A program made the position numbers and the translations under genes. 43,020 nt of DNA. Origin: Deltaproteobacteria bacterium (lineage in GTDB: Bacteria > UBA10199 > JADFYH01). The notes below the pieces were generated by a model. The model was not told the DNA's origin. It was given only the letters and a program-made list of their open reading frames with translations, and ran no database searches. Location of the stretch: NCBI GenBank assembly GCA_015233135.1, contig JADFYH010000003.1, positions 1 through 43,020 of the forward strand, read 5' to 3'. This document shows, in pieces, positions 34,062 to 40,730 of this stretch. The stretch's first letter is position 1. Each line of letters starts with the position of its first letter.

Positions 34062-34270
34062 CTTGAGTTCCGCAGATTTTAGTAAGAAGCCACTCTGAAA
34101 AGTCCTCTCTCCCTTGAGGGGAGAGAGTCAGAGAGAGGGTGATCCTGAGTGCACTAGAAATACCCCTCACCCTGACCCTCTCCCTCAAGGGGAGAGGGGA
34201 AATGCTTTATAGATGGGTACTTGCCAAGAATGAGCAAAAAATGATTCTTAAAATCTGCGGAACTCAAGTT
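34060..34270. mobile_element. MITE-like element, copy 2
   Basis: A 211-bp second copy of the element at 5809-6024, with the same 20-bp terminal inverted repeats and the same internal hairpins (CCCTTGAGGGG and CCCTCAAGGGG). It begins in the folE stop codon and ends 7 nt before the mqnE ATG. No clean 5-bp duplication is evident here, although the flanks are AAAT-rich on both sides. It has no ORF. Confidence 0.8.
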
Positions 34271-34277
34271 AAATAAT

Positions 34278-35360
34278 ATGAAAAAAAATCTACAAGACAT
34301 CAAAAACAAAATCCTCAGCAACACCCGCATCAGTGACGATGATTGTCTGATCCTCTATCGCTCCAACGACCTCATTGGTCTGGGTGAAATCGCCAACATT
34401 GTGCGAGAGCGTAAAAACGGGAATGCCACTTATTACAACATCAATCGCCACATCAACTATTCCAATGTCTGTTATGTGGAATGTAAATTTTGCGAATTTG
34501 GGCAGCCTAAATCTTCCACAAAATCTTATCTGCTCTCTTTGGATGAAATGAAGAAAATAGCCGCAGAAGCGGCTGGCGTAGGGGCTACCGAGTTGCATAT
34601 GGTGGGCGGTTTACATCCCGATTATAAAATTGATTATTATGAAAATTTGCTGCGAGAAATTAAAAGGGTTGTCCCTAATCTTCATTTGAAGGCCTTTACC
34701 GCCGTCGAAATTGATTACTTTGCCAAAGTCAGCAAGCTCAGTGTGGAAGAAACCTTAAGACGTTTGATGGCCGCAGGACTCGATTCTATCCCGGGTGGTG
34801 GGGCAGAAATTTTTGCAGAAAAGACGCGTAAAGAAATTTGTCCAAACAAAATTGAGGGAAGGCGTTGGCTGGAAATCCATCGCAGAGCCCACAAGCTGGG
34901 CATCCGCAGCAATGCTACGATGTTGTACGGACACATTGAGAGCGACGAAGACCGAGTGGATCACCTCAGAAAATTGCGTGAACTTCAGGATGAAACCGGT
35001 GGTTTCCAAACCTTCATTCCTCTCAGTTTTATTCCTTTCGATACTCCTATGGCTCATATCCCCGAGCCGACAGGGCTGATGGACCTGAAACAAATCGCAG
35101 TCAGCCGAATCTACCTCGACAATTTTGATCACATCAAAACCTACTGGATCATGAGCGGCCTCAAAATGGCGCAACTTGCACTTTCTTTCGGGGCAGACGA
35201 TTTGGATGGAACGGTGACCCAGGAACGTATCGTCCACATGGCCGGCGCAAAGACGCCGGAGGCTTTGTCCGTCGAGACTATCCGGAAGCTAATCCGCGAA
35301 GCAGGGAGAGATCCTGTAGAGCGGGATACTTTGTATAAGGTGATTCAGAAGGTGGCTTAG
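34278..35360 (+). CDS. mqnE: Aminofutalosine synthase MqnE
   Basis: MqnE is a radical-SAM enzyme that joins the MqnA product to SAM, giving aminofutalosine in menaquinone synthesis. The 360-residue protein has the cluster motif C65-x3-C69-x2-C72 in SNVCYVECKFCEFG. It also has ELHMVGGLHPDYKIDYY (about residues 105-121), LHLKAFTAVEIDYF, GLDSIPGGGAEIF and SNATMLYGHIES, the MqnE rather than MqnC pattern. The start has no visible Shine-Dalgarno sequence, and the MITE-like element ends just upstream, so its promoter probably lies in or near that element. Confidence 0.93.
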   Translation: MKKNLQDIKNKILSNTRISDDDCLILYRSNDLIGLGEIANIVRERKNGNATYYNINRHINYSNVCYVECKFCEFGQPKSSTKSYLLSLDEMKKIAAEAAGVGATELHMVGGLHPDYKIDYYENLLREIKRVVPNLHLKAFTAVEIDYFAKVSKLSVEETLRRLMAAGLDSIPGGGAEIFAEKTRKEICPNKIEGRRWLEIHRRAHKLGIRSNATMLYGHIESDEDRVDHLRKLRELQDETGGFQTFIPLSFIPFDTPMAHIPEPTGLMDLKQIAVSRIYLDNFDHIKTYWIMSGLKMAQLALSFGADDLDGTVTQERIVHMAGAKTPEALSVETIRKLIREAGRDPVERDTLYKVIQKVA

Positions 35361-35370
35361 TTTTTTCCTC

Positions 35371-35408
35371 TTGACCATGATAACATTATTCTACATTCTG
35401 TTATCATG
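35371..35408 (+). promoter_or_regulatory. VapBC promoter and palindromic operator overlapping the start codon
   Basis: -35 TTGACC (35371-35376), 17-nt spacer, weak -10 CATTCT (35394-35399). A perfect inverted repeat CATGATAACA (35376-35385) / TGTTATCATG (35399-35408) begins at the last base of the -35 and ends on the ATG at 35406-35408. It is the likely VapB autorepression site. No Shine-Dalgarno sequence is present, so the mRNA may be leaderless. Confidence 0.65.
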
Positions 35409-35630
35409 ATTAGAACTCAGGTTAGTTTTAACGAAAAAGAGTATGCTCTAGCGAAAAAAGAATCCGATCGTTTGGGTGTTTCGTTAGCTGAATTTCTTAG
35501 ACGAGCCATTCAGCCGTTATTGCCTGTTTCTAAAGAAAAACCCTGGATGCGTTATGCAGGTTTTGTGGAGTCTGGCAATCCTCTTTCCAGTCAACAAATT
35601 GATGATCTAATTTATGGCCAAAAAGACTAG
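35406..35630 (+). CDS. VapB-like ribbon-helix-helix antitoxin
   Basis: A 74-residue protein. Residues 1-40 are ribbon-helix-helix: a beta strand IRTQVSFNEKEYALAKKES, then helices with the stretch GVSLAEFLRRAIQPLL. The C-terminal part (about 45-74) is the toxin-binding tail. It overlaps the PIN toxin gene by 17 nt, which is typical of type II toxin-antitoxin pairs. The palindrome over its promoter and start codon is its probable operator. No ribosome-binding site is visible. Confidence 0.82.
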   Translation: MIRTQVSFNEKEYALAKKESDRLGVSLAEFLRRAIQPLLPVSKEKPWMRYAGFVESGNPLSSQQIDDLIYGQKD

Positions 35631-36030
35631 TCAAAAGGCTTATGTCGACAGCTCTGCTTTTATCTCTTTTTTGGATCGCTCAGATACTTACCACTCTTTA
35701 TTTTACAGTCTTTTTTCGGACCCAGTTTTTTTGATTACTACTTCTTTGGTAATTTCCGAAACTCATGCCTGGTTTTTGAAACGTTATGATCATCAGCGTG
35801 CCTTACAATTTTTAAATTTCATCGAAGATTTGAAGCCTCTGCATATTTTAACGGTGGGAACAAAAGAACTTCAACAGGCTAAAGTTTTTATCAAAAAATT
35901 TTCTGATCAAAATCTCACTCTGGTGGATGCTTGCGGTCTGTGGGTGATGAAATCAGAAAAAAATGTGGAGTGTTGGTCTACTGATAGACACCTGGGATTA
36001 ACCGGTATTCCTCTGGCAATTTACCTTTAA
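35614..36030 (+). CDS. VapC-like PIN-domain toxin
   Basis: A 138-residue PIN-domain ribonuclease. Acidic residues that coordinate the metal are an Asp in AYVDSSAFISFLD (about residue 11), a Glu in SLVISETHAW (about residue 48), an Asp in LTLVDACGLWVM (about residue 107), and an Asp in STDRHLGLTG (about residue 125). All four expected positions are present, so it is probably active. VapC toxins usually cut tRNA or rRNA. It overlaps its antitoxin and is followed 32 nt later by a response regulator. Confidence 0.87.
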   Translation: MAKKTSQKAYVDSSAFISFLDRSDTYHSLFYSLFSDPVFLITTSLVISETHAWFLKRYDHQRALQFLNFIEDLKPLHILTVGTKELQQAKVFIKKFSDQNLTLVDACGLWVMKSEKNVECWSTDRHLGLTGIPLAIYL

Positions 36031-36062
36031 TTTTAGTGAAAAAAATATATTGAGGGGAACTT

Positions 36063-36428
36063 ATGAAAAAGAAAATCCTGGTCGCCGATGACGATACTGA
36101 TTTGGTGCAGCTGCTTCGAGACATGTTGGAATTTGAGGGCTACGAAACCCTTGCTGCTTACGAAGGGGTGCGCACCATCGAGGCAGCGCACAAGCAGCGG
36201 CCAGATCTGATTTTGCTGGATGTTCAAATGCCTGCGGGTACGGGACAAAGCGTATTGAAGGCCTTGCGCTCAAAAGAGGCGACGAAGAAAATTCCGATTA
36301 TAGTTATCAGTGGTGTTCAACAAAATGATTTGGCGGAAGAAGTGAAAAAGCTGGGAGCTCAGGATTTTATTTTGAAGCCTTATGAGAAAGTGGATTTGAT
36401 TGCTAAGGTGAAAAACTTATTGAGCTAA
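36063..36428 (+). CDS. Single-domain response regulator (CheY-like)
   Basis: A 121-residue receiver domain with no output domain. The acidic pocket is VADDDTD (about residues 7-13), the phospho-acceptor Asp is in LLDVQMP (about residue 54), the Thr/Ser switch is in IVISGVQ, and the Lys is in FILKPYEK (about residue 106). GAGGGG precedes the ATG. No histidine kinase is adjacent, so its partner is unknown. It overlaps convergent znuB by 4 nt. Confidence 0.9.
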   Translation: MKKKILVADDDTDLVQLLRDMLEFEGYETLAAYEGVRTIEAAHKQRPDLILLDVQMPAGTGQSVLKALRSKEATKKIPIIVISGVQQNDLAEEVKKLGAQDFILKPYEKVDLIAKVKNLLS

Positions 36429-37240
36429 TCTGCTTTTTCCCTCAATCTTTGAAGGACCAAGCACAAAATCAAAACCCCGCCAAAGCAGGCCACGATGGCT
36501 GGTCCTGTGGGTAGATCGATTTTATAAGAAAGATAAATTCCAATCAAGCTCGTGAATACTCCAATCATCCAACCTAATATCAAGCGCGACAGGAGTTTGT
36601 CATAAAACAAAACACTGCAACAGGCCGGTACAATCAAAAATGAAAATACCTGCAGAATGCCGGCCATCTGTACGGAGCTGGTGATGACCAGTCCGAAAGA
36701 GAGATAGAAAAACAAATCCCAATACTTCAGTTTCAAACCTTGGCGCCTGGCTTCTTCGGGGTTTTCTGAAACGAGTAAAAGTTTTTTTCGAACTTTGAAG
36801 TGAATGATCCCCAAAACCGAATAGATGATTCCTGTTTTAATTAACTGCGGCCAACTCACCCATAAAATATTTCCCGATAAAATATATTTGAGGTGTTCGG
36901 AGCCATGCGGGCTTTTGTCGGCAATTAAAATTCCCAGGGCGGAAGCCACGGCGAAAGAAATTCCTATGAAGGCCTCTTGAGGAATTTTTTTGTTTCGAAA
37001 AAAAGCAAAAAAAAGGGCGCCCAAGCAGGTAAATCCCAGTCCAAAAAAATAAGCGCTTTGGCTATCGGGTTCATAACCCAGAAAAAAAGCGAGGGTCATC
37101 CCTAGCGCCGCGATTTGAGCCAAGGCAATGTCGACAAAGATGACTCCGCGTGTGACCACGTGGATGCCTAGATAGGTGTGAATGCCTGTGAGTATGAGGC
37201 AGGCTAGAAATGCGGGGAGGAGGAAGGAGAGGGTGGTCAT
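36425..37240 (-). CDS. znuB: ABC-3 metal transporter permease (ZnuB-like)
   Basis: A 271-residue inner-membrane protein with about eight transmembrane helices. It belongs to the ZnuB/MntB/TroC family: the N-terminus has GIHTYLGIHVVTRGVIFVDIALAQIAALG-like sequence, with the invariant G-V/I-V-R-FVD-A-LAQ pattern near residues 19-47. GISFAVASALGILI and SSVQMAGILQVFSFLIVPA follow. It moves Zn2+ or Mn2+ with a binding protein and an ATPase. Its binding protein lies upstream on the same strand, but the usual ATPase gene between or beside them is missing. A hairpin repeat fills the gap. Confidence 0.88.
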   Translation of the reverse strand: MTTLSFLLPAFLACLILTGIHTYLGIHVVTRGVIFVDIALAQIAALGMTLAFFLGYEPDSQSAYFFGLGFTCLGALFFAFFRNKKIPQEAFIGISFAVASALGILIADKSPHGSEHLKYILSGNILWVSWPQLIKTGIIYSVLGIIHFKVRKKLLLVSENPEEARRQGLKLKYWDLFFYLSFGLVITSSVQMAGILQVFSFLIVPACCSVLFYDKLLSRLILGWMIGVFTSLIGIYLSYKIDLPTGPAIVACFGGVLILCLVLQRLREKAD

Positions 37241-37248
37241 ATTAATTT

Positions 37249-37346
37249 CCTCCCCTTAAGCTAAGGGGAGGTCAGGAGGGGTTATGGTCACTTTATATCC
37301 AATTGGCCATAACTCCCCCTAACCCCCTCTTAGCTTAAGAGGGGGG
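37249..37346. repeat. Hairpin-rich intergenic repeat between znuA and znuB
   Basis: Three nested hairpins: CCTCCCCTTA/TAAGGGGAGG (37249-37271), GGGGTTATGG/CCATAACTCC (about 37278-37316) and CCCCCTCTTA/TTAAGAGGGGG (37323-37345). The outer G/C-rich arms also pair across the whole unit. The design resembles the interiors of the MITE-like elements but the sequence differs and terminal ACTTGAG repeats are absent. Confidence 0.65.
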
Positions 37347-37359
37347 ATTATAGGAGAAT

Positions 37360-38262
37360 TTATTTTAGGGCCTCATTAATTTTACTAATCAAATTCTCAA
37401 ACAAATCGGAATAATTTTTAATATTTGCTTCACCCCCCACCGAAGTGGGTAAAATCAGCAATTTGGAGCCTGTCTTCTGGCTGAGTTCCTGTGCGGCTTT
37501 GGTGTCGTAATAATTTTCTGTGACAATCAGCGGCACTTTTTCTTTTTGAATCAAAGCGATTAATTCCAGCAAATGCCCGGGGTTAGGGGGAATGCCTGGT
37601 TTGGGTTCCACAAAGCCACTCACCTGCAAGCCGGTCCAATCGGTAAAGTAGGAAAAACTTTTATGCTGGGTGATAATCTTTTTGCCTTTCAGGTTGGCGA
37701 GCTGTTTTTGCCAATTTGCAATTTTTGCGGAGAGTTGGTTTTTGAAATTGAGGAAATTTTGATTGTAGTCCGAGGCATGGGCCGAATCCAATTCGGACAG
37801 GCGTTGGGCAATGGCTTGGGCAATCAAAATTCCATTGTTGGGATTCAGCCAATAGTGGGGATTTCCTAGTGGGTGAACATCTCCCATAGACCGATCTACT
37901 CGGGCAGTTGGGATTTCCATCACAGGGATATTTTGTGAGGCGTCTAAAAAACCTTTTTCCGAGGTCTGGATTTTTGGATTTCTCGACTGAGTCAGCAATA
38001 CGGGCAACCAGCCTACCTCCAATTCCAGGCCTACAGAGATCAACAGATCTGCTTGACTAGCTTGTACGATGTAGCTCGGTTTGGGTTCCAGGAAATGATA
38101 ATCCTGATCCCCGCGGGCAATGCTTTTGACTTCGATGAACTCTTTCCCAACTTCCTGGGCGAGGTTGGCTAAGTCTGGCGTAGTGGTGACTACCTTGAGT
38201 TTGGCGAAACTGGGGCTTGAGAAAAATAAAATGCAAAAGAGAAAGAGAATAATTTTTTTCAT
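37360..38262 (-). CDS. znuA: Metal ABC transporter substrate-binding protein (ZnuA-like)
   Basis: A 300-residue periplasmic protein with a Sec signal peptide (residues 1-20, cleavage after SFA). The cluster A-I metal site uses H56 (DYHFLEP), H136 (GNPHYWLNP) and H200 (ITQHKSFSYF), the three His positions of this family, plus an acidic residue late in the chain. The short segment GDVHPLGNPH takes the place of the long His-rich loop of many ZnuA proteins. Zn2+ is likely but Mn2+ cannot be excluded. It follows the porin gene by 11 nt, so they are co-transcribed. Confidence 0.92.
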   Translation of the reverse strand: MKKIILFLFCILFFSSPSFAKLKVVTTTPDLANLAQEVGKEFIEVKSIARGDQDYHFLEPKPSYIVQASQADLLISVGLELEVGWLPVLLTQSRNPKIQTSEKGFLDASQNIPVMEIPTARVDRSMGDVHPLGNPHYWLNPNNGILIAQAIAQRLSELDSAHASDYNQNFLNFKNQLSAKIANWQKQLANLKGKKIITQHKSFSYFTDWTGLQVSGFVEPKPGIPPNPGHLLELIALIQKEKVPLIVTENYYDTKAAQELSQKTGSKLLILPTSVGGEANIKNYSDLFENLISKINEALK

Positions 38263-38273
38263 AATACCATTCC

Positions 38274-39527
38274 TTAAAAATTATGCGCTCCATGCGGTCC
38301 CATGTTGAAAATCATCTGTAGCATGGCCGCGTGTTCAACATTGTCTCCAATATTTTTTGTGAGATCATATTGGGCTTTTAAACGAAAAAATTCGCTGGGT
38401 CTAAAAGTAAGCATGGGGGACATGCGAAAAGTTTTTTCGGTTTCAGCCGGAAGTCCTAAATACTCCGCTCTCAACCCCGCTCCCCAGCGTGGACTCCAGT
38501 TTCCAAGTAGGTAAGAAGAGAGTCCTCCTTCGTTTTCAAAAGCCCCAGGGACTTCTTTGCGTCGGAATATATATTCGCTTTGCCACTCGATGCCTTTATC
38601 TTTGGAAGGTTTCCATTTCAGTAAAAAGTCGCCCCCATAAAGATTCGTCGTATTTCCGAGGCCTGTATCATTGTAGCCAAAGGCGGCAGAAATTCCTGCC
38701 AGTGCCGTAAGATTATCTGTGATATTGGCAGAAGTGGAGAGTCTGCCGGTATAGGCAAAATCCTCTTTGCGAGTCCCATCAAAATTCCCTGCATTGGTTC
38801 CCTGGTTAAAAGAGAACTGGGCCTGCAGAAAAAAGGGTGTGGGAAGAAGGTAGCTGACTTCCGTACCTAGTTCGTTGAAGCCATCTCCCCCAAAGAAATA
38901 TTTATCAGGGAGATTGTTGTTGATGAAAGACCAGGTCTCCAAATGCTTTTGATTTTGTCTGCCAAATCCCACCTTGTATTTCCCTGCACGAATTTGCAGA
39001 CCTTTGGGAAGTCCCGCAAGTGTGGTAATATAGCCTTCCTCCAGTTCTACGCCATCTTCGTGAAAGGAGAGAAAAATATCGCCACGAACGTAGGGGTCAA
39101 TGATGGATTGAATCCCCACTTCAATTTCCTGAAGGTTGAATCCTGTGCGATGGGGATCGTGTCCGCTTTCGGCAGGGTCATTCTGAAAATAAGCCCCTGA
39201 AAAAACGCCAATTAGGCTGATGTCGGGCAGCATTTTAGCAGCCGGGCTAGAGACAGGATATTTCCACATTCCCAGAGATCGGGTTTCTTCCTTGTTGCCA
39301 GAGGGGGTAATCGTTTCTATTTTTACCTTTGTTTTTTGTTTTTCTCCCGTCAATTGGTCTATGCGTTCATTTTGTTTTTGAATAATTATCTTTAATTCTT
39401 CAACCGTTTTTTGAAGGGCTTTCATCTGCTTTTGCAGTTCGTGGGTAGATTCTGCCCAGATATTGGCGCTGGCAAAAAAGGAACAACAAAAAATTATCCC
39501 CAGACCGAGCAGTTTGAGCTTTATCAT
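38274..39527 (-). CDS. Outer-membrane porin-like beta-barrel, probably metal-linked
   Basis: A 417-residue protein with a signal peptide cleaved after about A25 (SANIWA). Residues 28-60 form a predicted coiled coil (LQKQMKALQKTVEELK), followed by a beta-rich region of alternating hydrophobic and polar residues. It ends in GPHGAHNF, with the terminal aromatic typical of Bam-assembled barrels and a His pair. Its place before znuA suggests an outer-membrane route for zinc. I chose ATG 39527 with GAGGAA upstream. A longer frame from 39593 adds 22 residues before the signal peptide. Confidence 0.8.
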   Translation of the reverse strand: MIKLKLLGLGIIFCCSFFASANIWAESTHELQKQMKALQKTVEELKIIIQKQNERIDQLTGEKQKTKVKIETITPSGNKEETRSLGMWKYPVSSPAAKMLPDISLIGVFSGAYFQNDPAESGHDPHRTGFNLQEIEVGIQSIIDPYVRGDIFLSFHEDGVELEEGYITTLAGLPKGLQIRAGKYKVGFGRQNQKHLETWSFINNNLPDKYFFGGDGFNELGTEVSYLLPTPFFLQAQFSFNQGTNAGNFDGTRKEDFAYTGRLSTSANITDNLTALAGISAAFGYNDTGLGNTTNLYGGDFLLKWKPSKDKGIEWQSEYIFRRKEVPGAFENEGGLSSYLLGNWSPRWGAGLRAEYLGLPAETEKTFRMSPMLTFRPSEFFRLKAQYDLTKNIGDNVEHAAMLQMIFNMGPHGAHNF

Positions 39528-39540
39528 AAGGTTCCTCACT

Positions 39541-39555
39541 TGCAGTATTACCGCA
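39541..39555. promoter_or_regulatory. Candidate operator before the porin-znuA operon
   Basis: TGCAGTATTACCGCA is a 15-bp palindrome with one mismatched pair (TGCRGTA-N-TACYGCA), 13 bp before the porin start codon. A metalloregulator such as Zur could use a site here. The consensus does not match any Zur box I can name exactly, so this is tentative. Confidence 0.35.
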
Positions 39556-39699
39556 AGAGGGGCGAGACTATAGAAGTAGCTTGCAGGAATCAAGCTTTTT
39601 GATGGCTATTTGAATTGTTGAAAGAAGGGATTTGTTGGAGGGGGGCTGATAAAATTATCCTTGCACACATTTAAAAAAATTCAGTAAGCTTTTCGTCCA

Positions 39700-40632
39700 G
39701 TGGGAATACTCATCAAAAAATATATCTGGATTGCCTATTTGTTTCTAACCGCCCTGTCGGCTTTTTTTGTTGCCAAGATAGTGAATACCTATTTGGGGGA
39801 CCATCTTATTGTTGAAAGGAAATTTTCTTTTACCGCAGTTTCAGCTCCTGCTCAAAGCAGCAAGGTTCTACCTGGTTTTGAGGCCTATAAAGTAATTTTA
39901 GATCGTAACCTCTTTGACTCCAAAGATGCACCTCTCCCTGCCACGATGCCAGCTGAAGGAACTGTTTTACAACAAGTGAATTTAGATGGGCCTGCCACCC
40001 GTACTAGTCTGAATGTGAAATTACTCTCCACTTTTTCAGTGGGGTCTGGAACGGACAAGCGTTCTACTGCCACTGTCCAGGCGGATAGAGGGGGGACGGA
40101 TGTTTATACCGTGGAAGATGACAAACAATTTGCCCCGGGTGTAAAAATTACCAAAATTCTTTCAGATAGAATCGAGTTTGTGAACAGCAATCGTCTGGAA
40201 TTTGTTGAGTTGGAAAACGTGAGTTCTAAGGGGGGAATGCCAAAGGCCTCTGCAGGGAACGTAGGGAATATCCCTTCGACTCCTGGCGCGAAGGGAAGCG
40301 TGGCACAACAAACCCCCAATAAATTTACAGTGGATAAGGCCGCCGTAGAGGATGCGGTTAATAATCCCGATAAATTGATGACTGAAATTCGTGTTGCTCC
40401 CAATCTGGTGAACAATAAAAGTCAGGGGTTGAAAGTGCTTTCGGTAAATGCCGGGAGCTTGTTCAGTAAATTAGGTCTCCAAAGAAATGACGTGCTCAAT
40501 CGGGCGAATGGGGTGGAAATGAATATTACAAATTTGCCCCAGCTCTTGACGATGCTGAAGTCCGAAAAAAGTATTTCCATCGATTTGGAACGAAATGCTG
40601 TGAAGCAATCTTTTGAATATGAAATTCGCTAA
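39700..40632 (+). CDS. gspC: Type II secretion system protein GspC
   Basis: GspC links the inner-membrane platform to the secretin GspD and helps choose substrates. The 310-residue protein has one N-terminal transmembrane helix (about residues 8-27). The homology region has FEAYKVILDRNLFDSKDA (about residues 60-77) and LNVKLLSTF, and a C-terminal PDZ-like domain begins near residue 240 (GLKVLSVNAGSLFSKLGLQRNDVLNRANG). The GTG start at 39700 has no clear ribosome-binding site. A TTGCAC (39661) to TAAGCT (39685) pair may place the transcript start only a few bases before it. Confidence 0.88.
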   Translation: MGILIKKYIWIAYLFLTALSAFFVAKIVNTYLGDHLIVERKFSFTAVSAPAQSSKVLPGFEAYKVILDRNLFDSKDAPLPATMPAEGTVLQQVNLDGPATRTSLNVKLLSTFSVGSGTDKRSTATVQADRGGTDVYTVEDDKQFAPGVKITKILSDRIEFVNSNRLEFVELENVSSKGGMPKASAGNVGNIPSTPGAKGSVAQQTPNKFTVDKAAVEDAVNNPDKLMTEIRVAPNLVNNKSQGLKVLSVNAGSLFSKLGLQRNDVLNRANGVEMNITNLPQLLTMLKSEKSISIDLERNAVKQSFEYEIR

Positions 40633-40730
40633 GGCGCTTTATTTTGCTTTATAAAATGTTTTCGTTGGTTTAGGGTCGGGTTTTCCCAAGCAGTTTTGTT
40701 TTTTATAACTACAATTATGAGGAGTGACGC

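Noticed and set aside
39528-39593. A 22-residue N-terminal extension of the porin
   Set aside because: It would place extra sequence before the signal peptide, while GAGGAA lies directly upstream of ATG 39527.
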